Source: Ciona intestinalis
Lineage: Eukaryota; Chordata; Ascidiacea; Phlebobranchia; Cionidae
Direction: 5' to 3'
DNA length: 64,000 bases
Assembly: GCF_000224145.3 (NCBI RefSeq)
Contig: NC_020170.2
Location: forward strand, 4,914,646 to 4,978,645
Position 1 is the stretch's first letter. Each line of letters opens with the position of its first letter. Under the pieces are notes generated by a model, which worked only from the letters and a program-made list of their open reading frames with translations, searched no databases and was not told where the DNA came from. A program made the position numbers and the translations under genes. This document shows, piece by piece, positions 11,901 to 21,873 of this stretch.

Positions 11901-14900
11901 TATCGGAAAATATAGAATACTATGTGTGTTGACGGTATTCGTCTTGCCATAAAACATAAAAGACGAACCGAAGTCACCCAGAACACAATTTCTCGAACTT
12001 AGTTTCCAACTCCTAAAAACTTACTTTCGCACGAGGCTATATTTTCCATGAGAGAATATCCAGCATTACACTCGCAAACATAAGATCCAACATTGTTGTT
12101 GCATATGTGTTCGCAGTCGTGAGTGTTCAACTCGCATTCGTTAATATCTTGAAGTATAAGTCAACGAATTACAAAATGCATGCATGTATAAATTATTAAA
12201 TATAGGAATGTATGAACAAGTGTATTTTTTGTTATTGTATAATCGACAAACTTGGTGGGCTGTAGCAATTGCTGTAAAAATTGTTGCCCAAAGAAACGCG
12301 CGGTAGCAGCATCGAGCTTCGTATACAACCTGTATGTTAGGGGCTGGCACTGCGCTTGACAATTAATTTATAAGCAAGGTGTTGCCACCTGTATCTAATA
12401 ATCCCACGTACCCAAGCAAGACGCTCCGTCTTCCCCAAGCTCGTACCCGTTATCACAGAAGCATGTGAATGAACCGTCGGTGTTGGAGCATCCGTGGTCA
12501 CAGTTGTGTGTAGACATCGCACATTCGTCAACGTCTGTAGTAAAGAGTTGCGTTAAATGAAAGCCACAAATTCTGTGTAAGCAACAGTGCATCTGGGATT
12601 TAGGTCAGATTTGGCTCGTTACCCCAACACCCTTGTATACGTTACGCTTTGAAATGAATGCTTTTACAGATTTACCTCGTATTTTGGCTATATACAGTAG
12701 GGTGGGGAAGATGGGACACCTATTGACTCTATTTTCTCATCCCATTTAATAGTAAACAAAAAACATTCAAAGATTTATAAAACTATATCCCCACGACTTT
12801 TATAGACCGTTGTTAATTGTTTAAAATACGATCAGAAAATTTGGATATTATGTGCTAAAGGTGTCCCATCTTCCCCCACCCTACTATATTATTCTAGCCA
12901 CAAACGAGCATTAAAAAAGCTAGGCTAAATAATAGCTAGCTAAACGACATATATATAATAAGCAACATATATATATATATATTTACTCACTATAGAAATG
13001 ACCAATTGAACAAAACTTCTCATTTTAGTTTAAAAAATCGCAAAATAATAGAACTCACCCTCGCAGTTAAACTCATCCCCCTCAAGTTTGTAACCTACAT
13101 TGCAATCACAGTCGTAGCCACCCGGTTTGTTGATGCAAACTTGTTCACAGATGTCAGTTTCCATGGTACATTCATCGGTATCTGAAATATATTGTGGTAA
13201 AAATTAGGGTTTTACTTATAGTTCTGTCTAATTTTTTTTATTTAATTAAATGTTAAAACGCCGTAATTGATTTATGAAAACCTTACAAAACTTTTAAAAG
13301 GTATGGCCAAAAATCTGCAACGATATACTTCTAAACATATAACGTTACACTATGGTTACACCATATATTATTGTTAAGCCTAAATCCGAGGACGTTTCAC
13401 TCTTAAAGAATAGCATACACAATGAAACATAATAATTTCATATTTACTAAAAAACATTTTTTGAATATTTGTTTATTTCCACAGTAATTTACTAAATGTA
13501 CCTTCACACTTCTTGTTTTCCGGTGCAATAAGTTGATACCCAAGCTCACACACGCAGTGGTAGCTTCCAATAAGGTTGAAGCAAATGTCACAACCATGGT
13601 CGTCGCCCTCACATTCGTTGTGGTCTACAACAAATAGTAAATCGTAACAATCAGCGTATTATCAAAAACGTATATAATACGGCGTGTATAGTAGGGTGGA
13701 GGAAGATGGCACACCTTTTTATATTGTTTTCTCGTCTTATTTAACATATAATAAACGTATCTAATTACCCACGAAGCAACATACGTGGTAACTCGTAAGC
13801 GGGCACGAGGTGTATGAAACAGAACACCCGTGTCATAACTGCTGTCGTTGCTCCGCTACCCGAGAATAAATAAGTTACATTTATGATAATTTAGCTTATT
13901 CGCTATAGTGGTTCCTTTACCTGTGCAAGTGAAGCCAGTGTCATCAAGCTTGTAACCGGTAGGGCAGTCGCATTCAAAGCTACCGACCGTGTTGATGCAG
14001 ATGTCAGAACATCTGTGGGTCTCTTCAGTACATTCATCAATATCTTCGGAGCAGCTGAATACGAAAGGTACAAGCATAAGGTGGGTGTACGAAAGACTTA
14101 ATTCTATATTTCTTTTTTGTTTCGGTATTCGTTGGATTTTAATTATTTCGTTACCAGAATGCTCCAACTTCCTAAGTACTGAGGGATCAGGGTCAGATTC
14201 ACGGAAAACTTAGCGGTTACAAATTCAATAATTTATTATATTTATATTGTTACAGGCATATGTATATTGGTCTCTAATGTGCGTGTCTCGCGCTGTAGAA
14301 AATTAAGATGTCAGGTGTATGTCTTCCTTATTAAACACAATACGGCGGAATGTAATGTTTAGTTGAGGCTAAAATTGATTAAAACTTATAGCTTGAAGAG
14401 TTTTTTTCACGTTTATAAGTGTATATGAATGACTGTAACTTGCTCTATATCCCCGCGTGGCGGAAACGACAGTCGTTATAACACATGTGTTAATACACCA
14501 CACGCCAGCTTACAAGTTACCATGTATGTTACTTTGTATATTATAAGAGCCATAGTAAGAAAGACCTAAGTTTGAAACGAAATTGATTTGAATATACAGC
14601 ACATACCTGGTGCCTTTGTACCCTTCGCTGCATGAGCATACGTTCACATCGGTTTCCGCAACGCAAACGCCGTTGACGCATTCATCGCAAACAGCTGTTA
14701 AAACCAGGAATAATTAAAACATTAAATAACTGCTACCTTTGGAAACGCAAAGCGGTAAAACAATACAGTGTATAATTAATCTAATTACACGGACGCCTAC
14801 TCGTACGTTATATTAATTGAATTAGGTTTTATTGTTATATTGCCACTGTAAAGAAAGTCTAATAATTAAACGTAAAGTTAGCCTAATGTGGTCGCCATAT

Positions 14901-16602
14901 ACGACCGCTGATCTAATTAACTTACGTTCTGCGCACACTGGGCCTTGGAAACGTTCGGTACATTGGCAGGTGTTCGGTTCAACGCATTCTCCACCGTTAA
15001 GGCAGTTGTACTCGCAAATTGCTGAATTAAAAACAATTAATATTGTTAGCGACATATAGTGAAAAGGTGGCGCAATTTGATTTCCTTTTTTCGTGTTCGT
15101 ATGAACTCTAGTTTCGTTCCTTTTATAGCAGATTGTAAATTAAGTATTAAAACCATTTTATGACAATTTAGTTGGAGTATATACGAGTTAAACCTGGGCT
15201 AAATCCTAGGTCCCTGGCAAAGTCTCACCAACATAGAATAGAAAATGACAATTTAGTTTACGATAGTTATAGTATTACACAACATTTTAAACAATTTTGC
15301 TGTGTTACTCTTTTGGGCTTGAAAGAGCTTTTGCTAAATCAGTGGGCGTTCGCTTTCGGAAATACTGAGCTATATACTATATTTTTGACCGGCAATACTG
15401 CCAATATGTACGTACGTTGGCAGTTGAAACCATCACCCAGGTAACCTTCGAAACAAGCGCAGGTGAAAGAACCATCAGTGTTGCCACAATCGGCTTGGAG
15501 GTGGCACGGGTTGTTGTCGCATTCGTTGATATCTAAAAAAGGCAACACTACGTTCATATATAGTGGGGGAAGATGGGACACCTTTAACACATAATAATAT
15601 CCAAATAGCCTGATCGTGTTTTAAACAATTAACAACGGTCTGTGGAAGTCGTGAAGATACGGTTTAATAATTTATTGAATGTTCTTTGTTTACTACCAAA
15701 TAAAAAAAGAAACTAAATGAAAAGGTGTACTATCTTCCCCCACCCTACCATACCTTGAAACATATTTTGTATTTATCTCTTTGAATATATAAGCAAAGAT
15801 CCATATCCTTTATACGCAATTAGGTAATACGTTAAGCTAGCATAACACCCTGGTCCCGTGCCGCGCCATGTTGTAGTACCCCACTCGTATACAGAATAAA
15901 AGATAAAACACGTTCTATTACAACATTACGTGCTTCGCTGTAGGACCTCACCCATAAAAAAAAGGTGAAACCCAAAACTATTGTACGAAAGTTACGGTTT
16001 GTGACGAAATGGATTCTTTACCAAGCATACACAAATATTGTATCATAGCCTACTATAACATTTATATGTTGTGCTTACCGTTGCATGCTTTGCCGTTTGA
16101 GTCCAGTAAGTAACCAGTACCGCATGAACAAGTGTATGAACCCTCGTTATTTGTGCATTGTTGGTCACATTCATGTCCACTTACGCATTCGTTGGTATCT
16201 GGAACAAGATTGTAAATTTGTATTAATAAGAGACTGAAGATTAAATGTCAACATATACATACCCGGTGGGTTGTTGGGAAAGTTTATATAAAAACTCTTG
16301 AATGAATGAATAAATTTAACTAATTTACTTTCGGGTGGCGAGGAATCGATAGTCGTTATAACACGGGTGTGCTATGTTTAATACACCATCGTGATAGTTT
16401 TATGAGTTACCACATAAGTAAATTGGTGCCTGATTTTGTATCTTTTTGTAAGGTATGGCTAAATATGTATACAACCCATACTCACCAACGCATGTGGTGG
16501 TAGTAGATGAATGATAGCCGGTGTTGCATGTGCAAGTATACGACCCTTCATTGTTGTTGCAAGTGTGGATTCCGCAAGGGTTAGAATCGCATTCGTTGTC
16601 GT
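8948..16602 (-). CDS. Secreted multi-EGF / thyroglobulin type-1 protein, 5' end not found
   Basis: Exons in transcript order: 16486-16602, 16079-16198, 15416-15532, 14926-15021, 14607-14694, 13921-14054, 13502-13624, 13059-13181, 12412-12534, 12025-12147, 11601-11723, 11134-11256, 10568-10738, 9841-10044, 9390-9551 and a probable last exon 8948-8997. Nearly all are phase 1-1 single-module exons. They encode about 12 EGF modules. Most are calcium-binding type (D-I/V-N/D-E-C start with a G-S-Y/F-x-C core). Then come a ten-Cys module, a thyroglobulin type-1 domain ([20 protein letters not shown]) and a second ten-Cys module. Such proteins are extracellular matrix or cell-surface components. No signal-peptide exon was found; a gap at 16793-16842 and repeat-rich sequence precede the first exon. 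Exact identity unknown. Nidogen shares EGF plus Tg1, but its other domains are not seen here. Confidence 0.8.
9312..9339. other. Perfect 9-bp hairpin
   Basis: AAATCTCAC and its complement GTGAGATTT flank a 10-base loop, just downstream of the exon at 9390 in the minus-strand gene. No function is evident. Confidence 0.5.
9841..10044 (-). CDS. Thyroglobulin type-1 domain exon of the EGF gene
   Basis: A 68-residue phase 1-1 exon. CFFNRTRR, then [14 protein letters not shown], then [15 protein letters not shown] and a final LDC match the Tg1 pattern C..R, C..G.Y...QC, CWCV...G..I.GT, C. Family members often inhibit cysteine or other proteases, or serve as structural modules. Function here is not shown by the sequence. 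Confidence 0.85.
10120..10240 (-). repeat. SINE family B, partial copy
   Basis: Contains the family core CTCGTGCCCGCTTACGAGTTA and the GACAGTCGCTATAACACAGG block, in an intron of the EGF gene. Confidence 0.75.
10334..10537. repeat. MITE family A, full copy
   Basis: Opens CAGTAGGGTGGGGAAAGATG and ends CAATCCTCCCACCGTACTAT. The interior carries the family's conserved TTAACTGTTTAAAACACGAT block. It lies in an EGF-gene intron. Confidence 0.85.
10873..10930 (-). repeat. SINE family B, 3'-tail fragment
   Basis: TGAATGAATGTAACTTATTA followed by the CTCGCGTGGCGGCAACGA block; a short remnant in an EGF-gene intron. Confidence 0.7.
11425..11570. repeat. MITE family A, partial copy
   Basis: Right-hand portion only: the AACATTC block, CCTCACGACTC, then GCTAAAGGTATCGTATCTTA and a CCCCACGATACTGTA end. 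Confidence 0.65.
12694..12888. repeat. MITE family A, full reference copy
   Basis: The left end CAGTAGGGTGGGGAAGATGG and right end CATCTTCCCCCACCCTACTA are inverted over at least 25 bases. TA dinucleotides flank both ends, consistent with TA target duplication, although the flanks are TA-rich. About 195 bp with no coding capacity. Confidence 0.88.
13688..13760. repeat. MITE family A, left half
   Basis: Opens TAGTAGGGTGGAGGAAGATG and stops abruptly at the start of a SINE copy, as if truncated by that insertion. Confidence 0.7.
13762..13881 (+). repeat. SINE family B, 3' half
   Basis: GGTAACTCGTAAGCGGGCAC through GAGAATAAATAAGTTACAT, plus orientation, abutting the truncated MITE at 13688. Confidence 0.75.
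14421..14540 (-). repeat. SINE family B, 3' half
   Basis: TGTAACTTGCTCTATATCCC, CGCGTGGCGGAAACGACAGT and CCAGCTTACAAGTTACCATG blocks, in an EGF-gene intron. Confidence 0.75.
15557..15752. repeat. MITE family A, full copy
   Basis: TAGTGGGGGAAGATGGGACA at the left, CTATCTTCCCCCACCCTACC at the right, with the family interior in the reverse orientation to the 12694 copy. Confidence 0.85.
16291..16420 (-). repeat. SINE family B, diverged 3' half
   Basis: GAATGAATGAATAAATTTAA, then GATAGTCGTTATAACACGGG and TTTTATGAGTTACCACA; more diverged than other copies. Confidence 0.65.
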
Positions 16603-16633
16603 CTAAAAATAATTCAGAGTTATTTAAATTGTA

Positions 16634-16842
16634 TAGTACTGCGGGTGGGATAGGACAACTCACTAAAACAAACAAATAGGTTGATCGTGGAGTCGTAAGC
16701 ATACGGTTTTTAAATTCTTATCGCCGTTTATTTGACGCATATAGACTACAGTTGTTTATAACTTTAAGTTGGGGTAAGATGGTCCATGTTTTNNNNNNNN
16801 NNNNNNNNNNNNNNNNNNNNNNNNNNNNNNNNNNNNNNNNNN
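16634..16842. repeat. MITE-like remnants ending in an assembly gap
   Basis: Two fragments related to MITE family A termini (GCGGGTGGGATAGGACAACT; GGGGTAAGATGGTCCATG) run into 50 N at 16793-16842. The repeat probably caused the gap. Confidence 0.6.
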
Positions 16843-18857
16843 AAATCCAAAAATAGAAATTATATATCACATGCAGCACAGTACTATTCAATACAAAAGA
16901 CTAGCATGGTATACTGTTATATACTTAAATTATTTATGTCTTATAAGCCTTCAAAAGATTAAACTAAACAGATACAACATATTACTAGAATTAAAGTCTT
17001 ACATGTTCTCTAGATGCCTACCAAGTCTAGATGGCTACCAGTACCGAGTCTTTATTAAACATAAAATAACACCCTGTCTTGCAGATTATAGCAGTAATCC
17101 AAAAGACAGAATACGATTACAGAATACATACATAGTTTAGTGCTTAAACATTCTAATAGGAACTCAAATTACACAATAAACATTTTTATATACTCTTTTG
17201 GTGAGAACTTATATTAGCAGTACACGTTTTGGACTGTGGTAAATTGTTGTGTAAAAAAATTACCAAAGCCTGCAAATTAACGTTAACAAATTGTATTTGA
17301 AAAATATATACACACTGTATAACGTAGGCTACGGTAAAGTTAATTGGTTCAAGGCTCGTCGCTGCTACTATTGTGGGCGTATGTGTCCTTGGGCAAGACA
17401 CTTAACGGCAATTGCTCCAACCCAGTGGCCACTAATGGGTTGTCCAAATTAACAGCAATATATAAAAAAATAAATCCCCCAAAAATAATTACCTACAAAG
17501 TAACATACATGGTAACTCGTAAGCTGGCACGAGGTGTTAAACCCGTGTTATAACGACTGTCGTTTTCCAGCCACGCGAGGATAAAGTAGTTACATTCATT
17601 CATTCATACCTCTTTATACGTGAGTGAGATCTTGCAGCCTGACACTCCATGGGGCCTGAGATTTAAAGAGAATGAAAACATGAACCATATTACCCCGACT
17701 TACAATTTTACTCGTATTTATCAAACAGGTAGATTTAATTTATTTCGTATAATATTAAATAAAGTTTTACGATAATAAATACGTAACGGACCAACGAAAG
17801 TATCGATTCAATTAACAGCATTCTTCTGTATAATAACAATACCGGCGTATCGCGTTACCAGGTTTACGCTGTTAACGCTTGTTAACATGGATACATTTGT
17901 ATCATCTTTATAATAACAACGTTTTAGCCCGTAGCTCGTTTGTATTGCCCAATAGTTAAATGTACTCAAACCCAGTCCTGTAAAACATCGGTGTCATGCT
18001 TTTTTAATGTTCAAAAATTCCGGGGTGACATTTGTAATTTAGAGTTACCCTTATTAAACATTGGTGCAATTAGGAACGTCTTTAATTAATGTGATGTATG
18101 CAGTTTATTTTTGTTCTACCTGTTTGTATAGTCATCTAGTAGCGGGGCGGGGAAACTGGGTTGTTAAAACATAAGATGTCACACATTTTTCAAAAGTTAG
18201 AGGAACATCTCAACATATTCCTATACACCATTAACGTTACGCCTCTGCTTAAAGTAAGGTTAAACATGCATAGATCCATATTACTATACGCCAAAGGGGC
18301 AAAATGGGACAAACCTGCTGATTTTTCTGTTACAATACTATATAAGTACACAAGATCGTCAAAATGCACACAGCACACATACAACCCAATAAATAACCAA
18401 ACATTGCATGTATTAAAAACGCATTCATAAGTTACCCAATACAAGGATACTTTAATTTGAAAGCCACAATAACTTGTTAATGTATAAAGATTTGCCATGG
18501 TGTATACTATGTACATTAATTTGCAACAGGAAAAGACATTTCGGTAAAACAGTGGGTTTTAGTAATAGTAAGAAATTTTGACGAAAAATTCCCAAAAATA
18601 GATAGGGTTTATCTAAGGGCAAAATATTGCTTGGGTTTATATGCAGCTTTGTTGACAATGCATGTTAACAGAGTATCCATTCTGGTTAGGCTATGCAGCG
18701 GTAATACTTTGCAACATTGAATTAATGCACCTAGGTTATAACAGCAATGCAATAGGCACTTGCAGCTAAATACTGGGAGCTGTGAATATAGTTCACAACA
18801 TAGGAGTGGTTTTTATTTTAAAATCACAGTTTTAGCGTGGTAGTAAACTAGTACCCA
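16843..18857. other. Intergenic stretch between the EGF gene and Miro
   Basis: It should hold the missing 5' exons of the EGF gene. Apart from one long SINE copy (17340-17610) I could not find an exon with matching phase. Open frames here are short and have no domain character. Confidence 0.5.
17340..17610 (+). repeat. SINE family B, nearly full-length copy
   Basis: Runs from part of the tRNA-like head (CAAGGCTCGTCGCTGC) through CCTTGGGCAAGACACTTAAC, CCAGTGGCCACTAATGGGTT and GGTAACTCGTAAGCTGGCAC to GATAAAGTAGTTACATTC and an (ATTC)n tail. It gives the order of blocks for the family. Confidence 0.85.
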
Positions 18858-20738
18858 CTAGGACTTCAAAAAATTAGGTTTCTTGAAAGTGTTTGAGTAT
18901 TTGTACAGGCCGTATCCCAGACCTGCAAGTATAGCGGTTGTGATTCCTATTTTTAGAATTATTCCAAGTGCAGAAGTTTGATGTTCAGTTGAGGATTTTG
19001 GAACGGCAGCCATTTCTGCAATTGTCTCATACACTGACGTGCTGCTCTTCTGTCTTGAAGAGAAAGCTATGGGAGGGGGAAGACTGTTTTGGAGGCAAAA
19101 GTCCACTGGCTGAAGCGCACATCTTTGTTTCACGGCTTTACCATCAGCTTTGGTGGCAATTACAATACAGGAGACGGAAGAGCCAACCACAAACTGCTTG
19201 TGAACTTCAACACAGCACTGAAAACTGTCGGCATCAGTGGAATCGTACAACAAGCAAACTACATCACAGAGAAATGAACCTTCTCCTGCTGCAAGGAGGT
19301 CAGAAACATCAACTTCATGCAGAAGAAGATAGACAGGTGAAAGGTTTTTCACTTGTACCTCATTTACTGCGAACACAGACACTTGGCTGTGCTTGGATTT
19401 CTTTGTATTCTCACTTGTTTCTAGAAGCCCCTGGAGGAAAGCAGATTTCCCAACGCCTCTGACACCAATCACTTTACATGTAAATATATCTCTATTATTT
19501 TCATCAGTGGCATGCGTAGTACTGTTCGTTGTGAAGTGAATTGCCTCTGCCTGTGACGCGCAGTCCAGAAGAGCCGAGTATCCAAGGTACCCTAAGTACT
19601 CCAAAGTACGAGGAGCATCAATGAACGTAGTTAGCATCCACTGCGACAGAAATCCAGCTCTTGTGATCCAGCCTTTGCTGTTAGTGCATACAGTATTTAA
19701 GACTTCTGATCCCCACGGTTCATATGGGAAGACAGAGAACAAGTCGTCCATCTCCATCGGATTCAATGCTCCATCTTCATCTTTATCATACTTGGAAAAA
19801 ACTTCATTAAGGAACTTTCTTGCATCCATTGTGAGCTGTGGGATCGTGTCTGCTGGAGCAGGCGGCAGATCGGGACGAAGGTAATCTTCATTAATCTGGA
19901 GAAGACCATTATATCCAAATTTCCTCAGTACAGCCCATGTTGTTTCATGTCTGCCTCTTTGAACAAACAACAGATGCAGGTAGAGGAAACCATCACATGT
20001 GAGGCTATCATCCACTATTCCATCAGGGCAGTTCTTCTTAACAACATTTTTAACATCTTGTAAGGCCTGCATGGCAAGGGGAGTGCTGAAGCAGATTTTT
20101 TGGAAGTAGCTTAGTTCGTCGTCATTTAACACCCCATCATTGTCTTTGTCGAACAGTTTAAATATTCGCACCAAAGCTATCTTGCTTTCTGGCTTTAAAT
20201 CACCATCCTGGGGGGAATATAAAGGTGCTGTTGGGTACAGAACAGCTTTCTGTGCAAAGAAAAACATCTCACTGACATTATTCAGTGTTTTAGATGAGCA
20301 TTCAATGCACGTCTCAATCTCAGGGAAGTCATTCATAATAGGAATAACTTCGTACATTTTCGAGTCAGAAATCAGGTCCGATTTATTTCCAACAAGAATA
20401 ATGGGAAGCATTGACTCATGCATTGAGCAATCCTTGATTAATGGCATCCACCTTTCTTTGATTTTCTCCAGTGTTGTTAAATCTGCAAGATCATACACCA
20501 GACACACAACATTGGCTTTAGCAATTTCTTCACATAGTTGGTATTCGCCTTGCTCTTTCTCGGAAAAATCTACGATATGTGTTGGTACCTTCTCCGGTGT
20601 GACGTCACCAGGTATGGTAATTTCTTCTACGCGATCTGGAACATCTTCGGGAAACTCTTCGCCGACGAGAGATAAGATTAACGACGTTTTCCCCACTTTG
20701 GGCTCGCCTAACAGCAAGATATGTATGTCCTTCCACAT
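18858..20738 (-). CDS. RHOT1: Mitochondrial Rho GTPase Miro (RHOT), intronless
   Basis: A single 626-residue open frame, about the usual Miro length. Domains: N-terminal GTPase with P-loop GEPKVGKT (11-18), DFSE (57-60), NKSD (118-121) and CSSK (148-151). EF-hand 1 is DKDNDGVLNDDE near 197-208 and EF-hand 2 is DKDEDGALNPME near 317-328. A second GTPase has P-loop GVRGVGKS (425-432) and ATKAD. A hydrophobic C-terminal anchor (IILKIGITTAILAGLGYGLY) precedes a basic tail. Known role: outer-mitochondrial-membrane adaptor linking mitochondria to kinesin and dynein via TRAK, calcium-sensitive through the EF-hands. All key residues look intact, so it is a working gene. The absence of introns is unusual for this family. 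An ACAG two bases before the ATG could be a spliced-leader acceptor. Invertebrates usually have one Miro, so the symbol is by family only. Confidence 0.95.
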   Translation of the reverse strand: MWKDIHILLLGEPKVGKTSLILSLVGEEFPEDVPDRVEEITIPGDVTPEKVPTHIVDFSEKEQGEYQLCEEIAKANVVCLVYDLADLTTLEKIKERWMPLIKDCSMHESMLPIILVGNKSDLISDSKMYEVIPIMNDFPEIETCIECSSKTLNNVSEMFFFAQKAVLYPTAPLYSPQDGDLKPESKIALVRIFKLFDKDNDGVLNDDELSYFQKICFSTPLAMQALQDVKNVVKKNCPDGIVDDSLTCDGFLYLHLLFVQRGRHETTWAVLRKFGYNGLLQINEDYLRPDLPPAPADTIPQLTMDARKFLNEVFSKYDKDEDGALNPMEMDDLFSVFPYEPWGSEVLNTVCTNSKGWITRAGFLSQWMLTTFIDAPRTLEYLGYLGYSALLDCASQAEAIHFTTNSTTHATDENNRDIFTCKVIGVRGVGKSAFLQGLLETSENTKKSKHSQVSVFAVNEVQVKNLSPVYLLLHEVDVSDLLAAGEGSFLCDVVCLLYDSTDADSFQCCVEVHKQFVVGSSVSCIVIATKADGKAVKQRCALQPVDFCLQNSLPPPIAFSSRQKSSTSVYETIAEMAAVPKSSTEHQTSALGIILKIGITTAILAGLGYGLYKYSNTFKKPNFLKS

Positions 20739-21873
20739 TCTGTCTCACCCAAAATTCATTACAGCTTATTTTAAACGGCGTACAGTGTAGCGAGTGTAAG
20801 TTCTTGTAGACGACTTGAAAACTAATACTATACGCCGATTGTATTTCCACGAAAAATTTAGCAATTGCACTGCTAAAACAAATGACCTGAGGTAGAGTAT
20901 ATTTATTAAAATCATATATACTGTAAAAAATATCGATTTTTATTTTAAAATTAACATTTATACCGCAACCTGTATACCTGTAACTGAAGTGACCTTTCCT
21001 ATTTTATATACCAAAGTATGTTCAGTAGTTAGTTGTGTGGTGATTCTCCTATACCCGGGCGGAAAACTTACGTGTAACACCGAAACTGTCTTTTCTAGTA
21101 TAATATATTATTCTACTTTGTCGGTATTTTATCGATTGCACGATTGTATAAATTAAAAAATTCGAAAGAAAGGGGGGAGCGTTATCAATCAAACGGACTT
21201 TGCCGTTCGCGTTGTAACATTTAATTCATGTAAAAAGGGTAAAAAAACTAACTGTATTGCCAAACACCTCATTGCGACTATTATGTATGTTATTATGATC
21301 AATAATACAAAAAAAATGTTTTTTTCGTAATACAAAAATACGAAAAGTCACTGTTCGATCTGCCTAAAAAAATAATGGGAAACACTCAACATGTGTTTGG
21401 AAAAATCAGTCAAGCAGAACAGCAGAATTTTGGCCGATTTTTATTTTATAAGAAGAACAAGTAAGTTATTTATATTCCTATGTTATACACGTTATAAACA
21501 ATTTTGTATGTTGTATTATCTTAATTTACCAGGCAAAGTAAATTTTGTTGACGTACTTTCTGTTCTAATTCAATGAGCAGCTATTCGTATAGTCTTATAC
21601 TTTTAACTAAAGGGTGCTACTGAAGAATCTCCCCCCCCCACCTTATTTGCTAACCATTAACTCCTAACCCCTATAACCACTAACTACTAACCCCTATAAC
21701 CATTAACCATCAACACCCAACCCCGTAACCTAGGGGTTGGGTTAGGGGTTAGTGGGAGGGAGAAGATTCTTCACTAGCACCTTGCTTATGCAATTGCGGT
21801 ATCTGATTAACAATGCAATGTTTCAATAGAGGTGTCGTGTAAATTAGGTGGTTGGTAAAGCATACCTGTTTAA
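20739..21873. promoter_or_regulatory. Divergent intergenic region of Miro and SURF6
   Basis: About 1.1 kb separates the two start codons, which point away from each other, so it must hold both promoters. No TATA box can be assigned with confidence. It contains the fold-back element at 21608-21785. Confidence 0.5.
21608..21785. repeat. Fold-back element with telomere-like core
   Basis: Left arm AAGGGTGCTACTGAAGAATC is matched by an inverted right arm ending AGATTCTTCACTAGCACCTT. Between them are degenerate CTAACCCCTA and CCATTAACC repeats on the left and GGGGTTGGGTTAGGGGTTAG on the right. It ends about 90 bases before the SURF6 ATG. Confidence 0.75.

Noticed and set aside
17610-17655. Possible 5' exon of the EGF gene (CAG acceptor, GTATGA donor)
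   Set aside because: Reading it in the phase needed by the exon at 16486 gives a stop, and reading from its ATG ends in the wrong phase. The donor lies inside a SINE tail.
18190-18516. 108-codon minus-strand frame with hydrophobic Tyr/Cys-rich stretches
   Set aside because: Considered as a signal-peptide exon for the EGF gene, but no donor in a fitting phase and no convincing cleavage site.
18968-19462. 164-codon plus-strand open frame
   Set aside because: Shadow of the Miro coding sequence on the other strand.
21608-21785. True telomere or subtelomere
   Set aside because: The repeats are short, degenerate, on both strands and enclosed by inverted arms with ordinary genes on both sides.
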